Position numbers and translations under genes: made by a program
Notes under the pieces: model-generated
Told to the model about the DNA's origin: nothing
What the model saw: only the letters and a program-made list of their open reading frames with translations
Database searches by the model: none
Source: Artocarpus heterophyllus
Taxonomy: Eukaryota > Streptophyta > Magnoliopsida > Rosales > Moraceae
NCBI GenBank assembly: GCA_025403435.1
Contig: CM046350.1
Coordinates: forward strand, 14,331,184-14,395,183
Length of the DNA stretch: 64,000 bases
Direction of reading: 5' to 3'
In this document: positions 52,169 to 64,000 of the stretch, piece after piece
How the letters are laid out: each line of letters begins with the position of its first letter
Position numbering within the stretch: position 1 is the stretch's first letter

Positions 52169-53296
52169 TGTAACGTAGTTAAGGAAAACGTAACCAGGAT
52201 CCATACAAACATTTTTTTTTTGCAACATTCAATGACTTAATCCATACTATTAATAATTCAATTACACTTTAAATTGATCATAAACTTCCTTTAATAAAGT
52301 AAATATACCAAATAGTGAAATCATAACTCATATCACATCACATCATTTAAAAAAACTATTTGCTCCCACAGTTCGGCAGGCCGAACTGGAGACTTCAGCA
52401 AGCCGAACATGGTCGGCAGGCTGGAAATCGTCAACCGACAAGCCGGCAGAGGCTCTGCAAAACATGTTTTAGAAACTTTCAAAGTTCGGCAGACCGAAAA
52501 TATGATCGGCAGGCCGAACTTTCTTACATCGGCATGCCAAACAATGATGTTCGGCAGGCCGACCGAGCCAAAAACTTTTAAAAACTTAATTTTAAGACAA
52601 TTTCAACTTTTCAAAATGTGGAAGATCAAACTCTTAAAATGATAAAATAAAATGTTAAAACATAGTTCTTGTATTCTTTAAAACACATCACAAAAATATA
52701 TACGAATAATTAAACCATAGCTTAAATCGTAAAAACTTGCTTCATTGGCGTTCTTCCGGTTACAATTCATCTTCTTATGCTCACACGCCTTCCTATGTCC
52801 TCCTTCTAATCCATGACTTTCTTATCCTTATTTGCAACATGACATAAACTTGAATAAGCTAAAGCTTAGTAAGTATATATAATTCTCACAATTTAAAAAC
52901 ATTTCATAAACATCATCATCATCGTCAGATCATAATAGTGCATTAAGCATATTTTCATAGAAACATATCTTTCATTACTTGACCATATTTAAACTTATTT
53001 CATTTTATCCTAAGGGCCCAAGTGTTGCACCACAATCATCATTGTAGGCACGCCGTCGTGAGAGGAGAAGGGTAGCTAATCCTAAACCAAACATGACATC
53101 ATAACATATCATATCATAACATTGGTGTGCAACACTTATTAGGTGATACATATATATATAACCTTCATGCTTTGAAATTAGCCATAATGAAACATGCATA
53201 AATTTAAATGAAACAATCATAAAATTCATCATAGATATCATCAAGAACATGTTTTCAAATCCTTATAACATATCATGTTGCAAGTGAGAATGTACT
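52169..53296 (-). mobile_element. Gypsy-type LTR copy C, 3' part (resumes at 62,642)
   Basis: On the minus strand the LTR ends ACTACGTTACA at 52,169. At 53,296/62,642 it is split by the giant-LTR element: the sequence across the break, with one GTACT restored, matches copy B near 51,750-51,780. The second half continues off the right edge. Confidence 0.7.
52372..52569. repeat. Palindromic motif array in LTR C
   Basis: About eight units, for example TTCGGCAGGCCGAA, TTCGGCAGACCGAA and ATCGGCATGCCAAA. Here the array is about 200-400 bp from the 3' end of the LTR, not near its 5' end as in A and B, and in the opposite orientation relative to the element. Confidence 0.8.
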
Positions 53297-55439
53297 TGTA
53301 ACACCCGAGATTTTTAATGCATTAAAAATGCATTAAGTTAAGGATTAATTAAGATGAAAAGTATAGTTTAATGAAAAATACTGTATAATAACATGGAAAA
53401 TTATACAGTATTAGAGTAATGCAGTATAAGAATTGGATTGTGTGGACCACAATTTCCTTTATAAAAGTTTAAAAAGAAAAAAAAAGGAAAAATAAAAAAA
53501 AATTTGGGTCTCTCTCTCTTTACTTTCTCTCTTTAGAATTTTCTCTCTCTCTCTCTCCTCAAATCTCGTTTGAGATTCCAGCGTCCTTTTTTGACACCTC
53601 CCGCACCAATGGAAAGCTCTGACGAGCTGAGTCCAGCGAGGTGTTGTGCCACCCAAAAAGCCACCGGAGGGAGCCTCACGCGCCGCCCAAAGTGGCAGAG
53701 AAACCCATTTCTTCCCGACGTGATTTCTCTGCCGTCCGACCACCAATCGACGTGATCTTGGTGTCTATGGACTCAGCATGAGGAGAGGAGTAAGATGGTA
53801 CCAATTTTCCAGCTCAATTTTGGCTGGAAAAGCTTCGTCGGAGCTGCCCCATCTCCACCGTCATGCCACCACTCTGAGCCGCCGTTCGCGGTGGCGTTGA
53901 GGTACACCGCCGCCGCCATTTCGTTCAGAGAGCGACAGGGAGTAAAACCCCTCGTTTAATTTTGCGACCCAATCGCCGTTCATCGGAGTTCCAATAGCAC
54001 TACCGTGCGCCGCCATGGGAGCCATGGTGTCTACACTTCCTGACCTTGTTTCCCAAAATTGGCAGCGACTTTATGCTCAGAGAGGGACGGGAAACATTTT
54101 CCCCCTCCCAATTTCATGAGACGTCGTCGGATTGATGGAGAACAGCTTTCGCTTCTACCACCACTGTGAGCACTTCAGGTTCATCATCTTTGATGCTTTC
54201 GTGCCAAATTGATGGCATGAAAACACTCAGAGGAGGTCGAGGAACAAAACCCCCACCTTAATTGCACAGAAGCTTCGTCGGAGGGAGATGATCAGAATCT
54301 CCACTTTTGGCCGCCGACTTTGAGCTCGAATTGGGCAGATGGAGGCCGAATTGGGTAAAATTGACCCCACCAATGGACTCAAGAGGGTTGAGTTAGGGGG
54401 GGTAGGCTTGAGCTCAGCCCCCAACGGAGCCAATCGCCACCGGTCAACGGTCGGTCAAAGGCCAAATTGGGATTTTGTGATCCGGACCTCCGATAGAAGA
54501 TCCGAGACCGCCTCCTGACTCGTTTCGACGCTTTGAATGCAATGGTGACCTCCGTTTGAGCTAATTCCACTCTAATAAAAATCACCTGGTATCGACTGCA
54601 CGCAGATCAAGGCGATTCAAATAGCAGTATCGGAGTCTAAAATGACAGTTTCAAGAATGTATGATCTCCATGAAGCATTCCTACCTATTCATGGTCACTC
54701 GAGGAGCACTACAGAGGATGCTTCGAATACTGTAGATGCAGCGAGATACAACTGGATCTGCTTTGCTTGAGTCCAAGTAAGTAAGAATCTCGTCTACAGT
54801 ATGAACCGTTTTAAAATAAATTGTTTTAGATGCTTTCATAAAAATTTGTGAAATGCATGATTAGTGATTGTTACACTATTTTATGTGAGAATGAGTTTTA
54901 TAACATTACAAGGGTGACGAAAAACTCGTTAAGGGTAAAATTGTCATTATCAAGGAAACGGCTAGAATGGAGTCGAACACTCTGATTAGCATAATGTTAT
55001 TAGATGGAAAATGTTCCGTAATACGTTAAGTAACGTAACTGTCATGTGAGACTAGAGATTTAATAAGAGATGTTTAAGTAAACAAGAGGTAAACTGATGG
55101 GTTACGAGGTTAAAAGGAAAAGTAACCCCGGTGGGTTACAAAGCTAAGTGAAGGAAAGGTAAACCGATGGTTTATAAAGTTAAGTAAAGACAAGGGTAAA
55201 CAAAAGTATACTAGTCAAGTTAAAAGGAAAGAATGGTTAATGTTTACGTTTTATTATCAATCGAGTGGATTGATAATAAAGAATGTTAACTAATAAGTCA
55301 GTTATCGTTTGATCAGGACACAGAGGCCGACTAATGGAAGGAAAAGGAAGGGAATAGAGAACGTTAGAGTATAGTTCAGGTAAGTTCAGACTTCACCTAC
55401 AGCATGAAGTAAATGATTTTTAAATGCTTATTTATATGA

Positions 55440-55925
55440 TTTGCAAATGTGTTTGCAATTGTTATGCAAGTTGTTTTTAAAGTATGTTTGCATTTATTGT
55501 ACAAAAAGTTTTAAAGTTCAAAAAAGAGAATTGCAATGAATTTGCAACCGTTATGTTAAAGGTTTATTTGCATATTGATATGCATAACGTTTTTTAAAAG
55601 TTTAAGTTATGATTTTCAAAGTATTGAAAGTATGTTTTACAATGCATAATGTTTATAGTTTAAGTTATAAGTTTCATGATGGATTTGTTATGCAATAAAT
55701 TGTATTTGTTGTGCAATAAGTTTTAGAATAAAAGTTATAATTTGCAAAACGTGATTTCGTTATATGTTGCATTTGTTATGCAATAAATGTTAGAGTACAA
55801 GTTATGATTAGCAAAATGTGTTTGCATTTTATGTTGCATTTATTATGCAATAAGTTGCATTTGTTATGCAATAGGTTTTATAGTACAAGCTATGAATTGC
55901 AAGTGTGTTTGCATATGATGTGATT
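55440..55925. repeat. Degenerate TTGCATTTGTTATGCAATAA repeats in LTR
   Basis: TTTGCAATTGTTATGCAA, GCATTTGTTATGCAATAA and close variants recur every 30-80 bp. The core TTGCAT...ATGCAA is itself an inverted repeat. The equivalent block is at about 60,400-60,905 in the 3' LTR. Confidence 0.75.
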
Positions 55926-56334
55926 GCATTTGGAATGCTCACTAAAGTTAATAAGAAGGCAACGTAAATTTAAAAAGAAAGTGTCGTATGAGCGTCTTTG
56001 TTATGAGGTTATGAAAGTAAAATTAAAGTTTGACCTCCTAGATGTGAGGTACAAGACCTCAATGTTTGATGGTCTCAAGTCTTCCACAAGGGAAGCATCA
56101 TGTTTATGATCTCATGATTGATGAGTTGGTACGAACACTAAAGGTTATAAAGTAAGGAAAGATAAGGAACGAAGATAGAAAGTTAAAGTAAGATAAGGAA
56201 AGTTAAGGAACAAAAATAGAAAGTTAAAGTAAGAAAGAATATTCATAAACTGCTCATAATTGAAGTTAATAATTGAGCATAAATGGAGTCATGCATTCTG
56301 ATGTTGTTTGAATGCCTTTTATGATGTATTTATA

Positions 56335-56590
56335 TATTATGTTATGGAAAACATTTAGAGAAATGTTTTATGATAAATATTTTTGAAAAACATTTTCATG
56401 TTTTTCAAGAAAAGGTTTATGAACGACGTTTTAAGCAAAATGTTCAAGAAATGTTTTATGAAAAACATTTATGCAAAACATTTTAGAAATGTTTTATGAA
56501 AAATGTTTATGAAAAACGTTTTCAGAAATGTTTACGGAAAATGTTTGTGTAAAATGTTTCCAGATGAATGTTTTTATGAGAAAAGTTTTA
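56335..56590. repeat. AAACGTTTATGAAAAATGTTT-type repeats in LTR
   Basis: About a dozen short units such as AAATGTTTTATGAAAAACAT, alternating on the two strands. The equivalent block is at about 61,315-61,560. CGTT and CATT variants differ between the LTRs. Confidence 0.75.
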
Positions 56591-57140
56591 AAGCATGATT
56601 AAATGATTTGTGAGCTTATGTTTGAACTTACTGAGCGAAAGCTCATTAAAAGTTTTTCATGCTGTAGGTAAATTATGGGTGACCAATAGGACTTGCTAGA
56701 AGAGCTGGGTGCAGCGGAGGACAGATGCAAAGATTTGGGTATAGATACCACCACGGTTTTGCTTCCGCTATGCAAGGAAAAGGTTTTGCACTATTTAATA
56801 TAGTGTTTTCAAAGTTTTAAAGAAAATCAGAGTTCTAAGAATTGTATTCAAAGTTTTAAGATACAGTTTACGATCTGTTTTATGTAATTATAAAATAAAG
56901 TTCTAAATTATGATTTAATAATTGTTTCTTATTAAGTTTTAAGAAACGATTTGAAATGATTTTAAGGGCAAGTGTTGAGCGATGTCTCAACCTGAATAGC
57001 GACAAAGGTCACATCAGTTTAAAGAACGTTTAAAGAAAAAAAATTATTTCAGTATTTTCCTTACTAAGTAAGTAAGATTACTATTTATGAAACAATATTT
57101 AAGAAAATAAAGTGACTGCCCGAAAAGGTAGGTCGTCACA

Positions 57141-58246
57141 GGTGGTATCAAAGCAGTATCCTGCCATCCCATCTCGCGCTGTCATATGTCCGCTACACCA
57201 TAGCTCAAGTAAGTAAGTTAAGTTAAGTAGGAAGAAAAGTTAGAATTTAACGAATACGTGTTATTGTTGGGCGTAGCCTTTGATATCGGCACACCTAGAT
57301 GAGCAACGAGAAGGCAAAAGTCAAAGGATGAACGTGATGATATATGCTAGAATGTCCTCGCAAGTCGACAATAGTCGTTGTCTATTAGCGATGTCAAGTC
57401 AACGATGACAAAACGTGGTCAATGATGGTCAACAGATGGCCGACAGCTCAAAATCAAGAAGATGAGCTTGTGATACGTTATGATGTTTGGGCGTACAATG
57501 GTGTCTTCATAGGAGCAAATCTTACTCTGTTAGAGTTATTCTGTATTGGCTGCATGTATAACGAGGAAAAATGGATTAGGATAACGGAATAATGAAGGTC
57601 CGAAGGTGATTTTGATGCTTTATGGAACGATAGTGCTTGAGAGCAACCAGACGTTAGATGACTAATTATGTGATTTTATTGAGCTTAAGCACTCCTTCGC
57701 TGAGCTGAGCTGAGATATGCGAACGAGCTCGTAACTGCTCGGATGGGAAATACGATTAGGACAACGATGCCCAATCTAGCAGCGAAAACCTCACAGATTG
57801 GAGGATGGAAGCTGGAAATTTATATGTTATGGGGAAAATTACGGCAAAATTTCATTCTAGGATGGATATAGAACCAGAAATTATGGATTTTGTGGTCGGA
57901 TGACCCTGATCTTGAGATAGAAATGATGAATTAGAATGGAAATAAACCGTATTTCTGAGAATAGCATTCGAATGTAGAATGCTAAACCTTTAGATGAATG
58001 AAAACTGCACTAAAATGTTGAAGATCGGAGTTGCGCAGCAGAAGTGTGGGGTACAATTTAAAGGAATATGTCCAGAACATGATGAAAATTGTTGAAGTTC
58101 CAAGATGAAGGCTCAGTATTAGTGAAAAAGTAGTGATTAAGGAAGCATGTTAAGCATGTTAAGAACGAAAAAGGATGACAAGGGAGATGAACTACCTATG
58201 AAGGTGCTAATTTTCGAGGACGAAATTTTTTTTAAGGAGGGTAGAT
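57141..58246 (+). other. Internal region of the giant-LTR element
   Basis: Primer-binding site TGGTATCAAAGCAG (57,143-57,156, initiator tRNA-Met type) at the left. TTTTCGAGGACGAAATTTT and the purine tract AAGGAGGGTAGAT (about 58,234-58,246) at the right. The 1.1 kb between holds no protein-like frame of note. Confidence 0.88.
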
Positions 58247-61200
58247 TGTAACACCCAAGATTTTTAATGCATTAAAAATACATTAAGTTAAGGATTAATT
58301 AAGATGAAAAGTACAGTTTAATGAAAAATACTATATAATAACATGGAAAATTATACAGTATTAGAGCAATACAGTATAAGAATTGGATTGTATAGACCAC
58401 AATTTCCTTTATAAAAGTTCAAAAAGAAAAAAAAAGAGGAAAAATCAAAAAAATTTGGGTCTCTCTCTCTCTACTTTCTCTCTCTAGAATTTTCTCTCTC
58501 TCTCCTTAAATCTCGTTCGAGATTCCAGCGTCCTTTTTTGACACCTCCTGCACCAATGGAAAGCTCTCGACGAGCTAAGTCTAACGAGGTGTCGTACCAC
58601 CCAAAAAGCCGCCAGAGGGAGCCTCATGCGCCACCCAAAGTGGTAGAGAAACCCATTTCTTTCCGACGTGATTTCTCCGCCGTCCGACCACCAATCGATG
58701 TGATCTTGGTGTCTATGGACTCAGCATGAGGAGAGGAGCAAGATGGTACCAATTTTCCAGCTCGATTTTGGCTGGAAAAACTTCACCGGAGCTGCCCCGT
58801 CTCCGCCGTCGTGCCACCACTCGGAGCCGCCATTCGTGGTGGCGTTGAGATACACCGCCGCCGCCATTTCGTTCAGAAAGCAACGGGGAGTAAAACCCCT
58901 CGCTTAATTTCGTGATCCAGCCGTCGTTCATCAGAGTTCCAAGAGCACCACCGTGCGTCACCATTGGAGCCATGGTGTCTGCACTTCCCGACCTTGTTTC
59001 CCAAAATTGGCAGCGGCTTTATGCTCATAGAGGGACGGGGAACATTTTCCCCCTCCCAATTTCATGAGACGTCGTCGGATTGATGGAGAACGGCTTCCGT
59101 CGTCTACCGCTGCTGTGAGCACTTCGGGTTCACCATCCCCGATGGTTTCATGCCAAATTGATGGCATGAAAACACTTAGAGGAGGTCGGGGAACAAAACC
59201 CCCACCTTAATTGCACGGAAGCTTCACCGGAGGGAGATGATCAGAATCTCCACTTTTGGCCGCCGACTTTGAGCTTCGAATTAGGCAGATGGAGGCCGAA
59301 TTGGGTAAAATTGACCCCACCAATGGACTCAAGAGGGTCGAGTTAGGGGGGTAGGCTCAAGCTCAGCCCCCAACGGAGCCAATCGCTGCGCGGTCAACGG
59401 CAGTCAACGGCCGGTCAAAGGCCAAATTGGGATTTTGTGATCCGGACCTCCGATTGAAGATTCGAGACCGCCTCCCGACTTGTTTCGACGCTCTGAATGC
59501 AATGGTGACCTCCGTTCGAGCTAATTCCACTCTGGTAAAAATACATGATACCAATTGCACACGGATCGAGGCGATTCAAACAGCAGTATCGGAGTCCAGA
59601 ATGACAGTTTCAAGAATGTATGATCTCCATGAAGCATTCCTAGCTATTCATGGTCGCTCAAGGAGCACTGCAGAGGATGCTTTGCATACTATAGATGCAA
59701 CGAGATACAACTGGATCTGCTTTGCTTGTAGTCCAAGTAAGTAGGAATCTCGTCTACAGTATAAACCGTTTTAAAATAAATTGTTTCAGATGCTTTCATA
59801 AAAATTTGTGAAATACATGATTAGTGATTGTTACACTATTTTATTTGAGAATGAGTTTTATAACGTTACAAGGGTGACGAAAAACTCGTTAAGGGTAAAA
59901 TCGTCATTATCAAGGAAACGGCTAGAACGGAGTCGAACACTCTAATTAGCATAATGTTATTAGATGGAAAATGTTCCGTAATACGTTAAGTAATGTAACT
60001 GTCATGTGAGACCAGAGATTTAATAAGAGATGTTTAAGTAAATAAGAGGTAAACTGATGGGTTACGAGGTTAAAAGGAAAAGTAACCCCGGTGGGTTACA
60101 AAGCTAAGTGAAGGAAAGGTGAACCGATGGTTTATAAGGTTAAGTAAAGACAAGGGTAAACAAAAGTATACTAGTCAAGTTAAAAGGAAAGAATGGTTAA
60201 TGTTTACGTTTTATTATCAATCGAGTGGATTGATAATAAAAAATGTTAACTAATAAGTCGGCTATCATTTGATCAGGACACAGAGGCCGACTAATGGAAG
60301 GAAAAGGAACGAAATAGAGAACGTTAGAGTATAGTTCTGGTAAGTTCAGACTTCACCTACAGCATGAAGTAAATGATTTTTAAATGCTTATTTATATGAT
60401 TTGCAAATGTGTTTGCAATTGTTATGCAAGTTGTTTTTAAAGTATGTTTGCATTTATTGTGCAAAAAGTTTTAAAGTTCAGAAAAGAGAATTGTAATAAA
60501 TTTGCAACCATTAAGTTAAAGGTTTTTTTTTCATATTGATATGCATAACGTTTTTTAAAAGTTTAAGTTATGATTTTCAAAGTATTGAAAGTATGTTTTG
60601 CATTATGACAATGCATAATGTTTGTAGTTTAAGTTATAAGTTTCATGATGCATTTGTTATGCAATAAATTGCATTTGTTGTGCAATAAGTTTTAGAATAA
60701 AAGTTATAATTTACAAAACGTGATTTCGTTATATGTTGCATTTGTTATTCAGTAAGTGTTAGAATACAAGTTATGATTAGCAAAATGTGTTTGCATTTTA
60801 TGTTGCATTTGTTATGCAATAAGTTGCATTTGTTATGCAATAGGTTTTATAGTACAAGCTATGAATTGCAAGTGTGTTTGCATATGATGTGATTGCATTT
60901 GGAATGCTCACTAAAGTTAATAAGAAGGTAACGTAAAGTTTAAAAAAAAGTTTCGTACCAGCCTCTTTGTTATGAGGTAATGAAAGTAAAATTAAAGTTT
61001 GACCTCTTGGATGTGAGGTACAAGACCTCAATGTTTGATGGCCTCAAGTCTTTCACAAGGGAAGCATCATGTTTATGATCTCATGATTAATCAGTTGGTA
61101 CGAACACTAAAGGTTATAAAGTAAGGAAAAATAAGGAACGAAGATAGAAAGTTAAAGTAAGATAAGGAAAGTTAAGGAACGAAAATAGAAAGTTAAAGTA

Positions 61201-62641
61201 AGAAAGAATGTTCATAAACTGCTCATAATTGAAGTTAATAATTGAGCATAAATGGAGTCATGCATTCTGATGTTGTTTGAATGCCTTTTATGATGTATTT
61301 ATATATTATGTTATGGAAAACATTTAGAGAAATGTTTTATGATAAATATTTTTGAAAAACATTTTCATGTTTTTCAAGAAAAGGTTTATGAACGACGTTT
61401 TAAGCAAAATGTTCAAGAAATGTTTTATGAAAAACGTTTATGCAAAACGTTTCAGAAATGTTTTATGAAAAACGTTTATGGAAAACGTTTTTAGAAATGT
61501 TTACGGAAAATGTTTGTGTAAAATGTTTTCAGATGAAGGTTTTTATGAGAAAAGTTTTAAAGCATGATTAAATGATTTGTGAGTTTATGTTTGAACTTAC
61601 TGAGCGAAAGCTCATTAAAAGTTTTTCATGCTGTAGGTAAATTATGGGTGACCAATAGGACCCGCTAGAAGACACTACAAGAAAAACTACATTTAACGAT
61701 ATATTATTTACGACATGTAGTTTTTGAATGTCATTAAAAAGTACATACAACGACATCTTCAACAACGATGTCATTAATGACATTTGAAACAATAATTAAC
61801 GACATCTATATAGATGTCGTATTAAAGGTATTCTTTTAACGACAATAGTTTAGTGTCGTTAAATTATTTAACGACAAATAAGAGATGTCGTCAAAGCCTT
61901 GGAGATTCTACGACACCCCTTATAGACAACATTAGTCAAGATGTCATCTATAAGGGGTGTCGTGGAATCTCCAAGGCTTTGACGACATCTTCTATTTATC
62001 GTTAAATAATTTAACGACACTAAACCATTGTTGTTAAAAGGAGACCTTTAATACGACATCTATATAGATGTCGTTAATTATTGTTTCAAATGTTATTAAC
62101 GACATGTTTGTTAGAGATGTTGTTGTATGTGCTTTTCAACGACATTCAAAAACTACATGTCGTAAATAATATGTCGTTAAGTGTAATTTTTCTTGTAGTG
62201 AAAGTTGGGTGCTGCGGAGGACAGATGCGAAGATTTGGGTATGGATACCACTACAGTTTTGCTTCCGCTATGCAAGGAAAAGGTTTTGCACTATGTAATA
62301 TAGTGTTTTCAAAGTTTTAAAGAAAATCAGAGTTCTAAGAATTGTATTCAAAGTTTTAAGATACAGTTTACGATCTATTTTATATAATTATAAAATAAAG
62401 TTCTAAACTATGATTTAATAATTGTTTCTTATTAAGTTTTAAGAAACGATTTGAAATGATTTTAAGGGCAAGTGTTGAGCGATGTCTCAACTTGAATAGC
62501 GACAAAGGTCGCATCAGTTTTAAAGAACGTTTAAAGAAAAAAAATTATTTCAGTATTTTTCTTACTAAGTAAGTAAGATTACAATTTATGAAACAATGTT
62601 TAAGAAAGTAAAGTGACTGTCTGAAAAGACGGGTCGTCACA
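58247..62641 (+). repeat. Giant-LTR element 3' LTR
   Basis: 4395 bp including a 528-bp CACTA insertion. TATA-like TATAAAAG at 58,410-58,417. A 105-codon open frame at 59,427-59,744 is broken by a TGA in the 5' LTR and is not considered a gene. Confidence 0.93.
61673..62200. mobile_element. Palindromic non-autonomous CACTA element
   Basis: 528 bp with termini CACTACAAGAAAAAC and, at the right, TTTTTCTTGTAGTG. Target duplication is AGA (61,670-61,672) and AAA (62,201-62,203), 3 bp as CACTA elements make, with one change. The empty site is in the 5' LTR (about 56,695-56,705, CTAGAAGAGCTGGG). Almost the whole element folds back on itself: arms of about 255 nt pair around a short loop near 61,936, with multiple ACGACAT words. 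No transposase. Confidence 0.92.
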
Positions 62642-64000
62642 GTACTTACCTTCGAAGCTAGCTTATTTAACCTTATATGTATTGGTGACGATGCTGCGGT
62701 CTTGATGTGCTCGTTCCTTTGTGTATTTATGTCATTTATTCATTTAAAGATAAAAAATAAAATTAATACTTATTATCATAGAATAAAACATCCATTCATA
62801 TAACATCGCATATACATTCATCTCTTACAAACATAATTCATAACCATAATCATCAAAAACATCAAAATCACCATCACATACACTTCACTGACCAACATGG
62901 ATTCAAAACTTAAAAACTTAACATTCACACATACTTTAGGCACCATACTTGACAGGGGTAAATTTAATACATAAACATATTACCATGATTTTTCTTTAGT
63001 CATAAAAATTACATTAAGTATCTAAAAGCAAACCATACATTTCAAACATGAGATCTGCCAGCAATAGTAAGGCAGTGAACAACTTTATTCTTAGGTCCGT
63101 TTAACATATTCTAACATCATAGAAAAATCTATAAAAATTAACATATATAGTAGACATATAGAATCCTAACATATCCAAAAATTGGTTACAATAAAAATTG
63201 TAGTAGGTCAAAACACACATTTGAAAATCAGTAATAAAACTAACTTAGGTTTGACAGGCAGTGAGTAATCTTTTGAATACATTTTCTAACAATTAAAACA
63301 CATATATTTTAATTTTAAAATTCATACTAACATCTTATTATCATACATTTCAATATCATAAAATTATTTCATCATCAACAAAATCATTTAAACATATAAA
63401 ACATCACATAAAACAAAAGTCCAATATTAATCATTGTTAAAACAGTTTCTGACCTAGTCTTGATAGAAACTTCATAACACATAATTCACTCATCAAAACA
63501 TTACCAAACTTTGCAGTCCATAACATAACATATACATGAACATTCTTACTAAATTTCGTAGCAAACAAAGCACATTTACCCCTTGAACGAAAATCACATT
63601 TTTATGCATCATAACCAAACAACAATATTTTATTGTAAGTGGTAGAGGTTAGAAAATTCATAACTTAATTTAGAAAATTCAAATTAAGGTGAAACTTGGA
63701 GAAACATCACAAAACTCATACATGGATAACATATTAAAATTTAGAGTAAACGGAATTTTGTAGAGAAAGATATGGCAATCACATGTCAAGAAGAATTTTA
63801 TTTCAAAATTTAACCAAAAATGAACCCTTACCTCAAAACGATTCTTCTCAAATTCCTTCGAATTCGTCCAAAGAAAACTCAATTTTTCTTTCAATTATTT
63901 GCGGAGAATTTTGAGAGAAAGAAGAAATAGAAAACGTGGAGAAGAGAAGAAGAAGAGAAGAATAAAAGAAACGCCTCGAAATGAGAGAGAGAGAGAATAC
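62642..64000 (-). mobile_element. Gypsy-type LTR copy C, 5' part (runs off the right edge)
   Basis: Minus-strand continuation of 52,169-53,296. It aligns with copy A (1-1370) over most of its length, including the CACCATACTTGACAGGGGTA block, and with B on the plus strand. The CT-rich leader on the minus strand is at 63,905-64,000. Confidence 0.75.

Larger units (their letters stand above)
53297..57140 (+). repeat. Giant-LTR element 5' LTR
   Basis: 3844 bp. TATA-like TATAAAAG at about 53,460-53,467, then a CT-rich leader and a GC-rich block (53,575-54,760). It continues with AT-rich repetitive sequence and ends AGGTCGTCACA. A possible splice donor (CCAAGTAAGTAAG) lies near 54,772. Confidence 0.93.
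53292..62646 (+). mobile_element. Non-autonomous LTR retrotransposon with giant LTRs (LARD-like)
   Basis: The element spans 53,297-62,641, with an exact 5-bp target duplication GTACT (53,292-53,296 and 62,642-62,646). LTRs are 3844 bp and 4395 bp (about 3864 without an inserted CACTA element), starting TGTAACACCC and ending GTCGTCACA. Only 1106 bp separate them. A primer-binding site and purine tract are present, but no gag or pol, so any movement needed proteins from elsewhere. The termini and the GAGGACGAAAT motif before the purine tract resemble Gypsy elements. The LTRs differ by roughly a few per cent, mostly transitions. Confidence 0.93.

Noticed and set aside
59427..59744. 105-codon frame in the giant LTR
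   Set aside because: The equivalent frame in the 5' LTR (about 54,470-54,780) has an in-frame TGA, and LTR D does not keep it either. It is chance in a GC-rich stretch.

Overview
The window reads as nuclear DNA of a flowering plant, probably a eudicot. It is AT-rich, has GT-AG introns, carries cysteine-rich receptor-like kinase (CRK) genes, and is packed with plant LTR retrotransposons and DNA transposons. I could not identify the species. Only one host gene keeps an unbroken reading frame.

Left half (about 1-35,070): remains of a tandem CRK array, all on the minus strand. CRK1 (8251-11671, 7 exons, 662 codons plus stop) is open throughout but has lost the HRD arginine and the conserved Asp of DVYSFG. 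CRK2 (25966-29379) keeps those residues but has a 5-bp deletion in the glycine-rich loop and a stop 356 codons in. To its right, two more array units (about 31,141-32,868 and 32,869-35,069) have CRK 5' and 3' flanks fused directly together with no gene body. CRK1 and CRK2 lie in a roughly 10-12 kb segmental duplication (about 2035-11,820 and 17,260-29,585). Both copies also carry an Athila-like Gypsy remnant, a FAR1-related fragment, an A-tailed retroposon end and an AT-rich foldback element. Copy 2 gained a 2.6-kb solo LTR (18,678-21,299) whose empty site survives in copy 1.

Middle (35,070-47,964): an RNase H pseudogene, weak anonymous sequence, and a full-length Ty1/Copia element (37,455-46,789) with 2.0-kb LTRs, a 5-bp target duplication, and a gag-pol frame broken by stops and frameshifts.

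Right part (47,965-64,000): a nested stack of mobile elements. A long LTR (D) is interrupted by Gypsy-type LTR B, which seems to be interrupted by a third LTR C (minus strand). C is split by a 9.3-kb non-autonomous retrotransposon with 3.8-kb LTRs around only 1.1 kb of internal DNA (53,297-62,641). Its 3' LTR is in turn split by a 528-bp CACTA element that is almost one perfect hairpin.

A near-palindromic motif (TTCGGCAGGCCGAA and variants) occurs in short arrays inside two unrelated retrotransposon superfamilies: the Gypsy-type LTRs A, B and C, and the Copia LTRs and leader. It is the least explained signal in the window. Boundaries given as 'about' come from comparing paralogous copies by eye.
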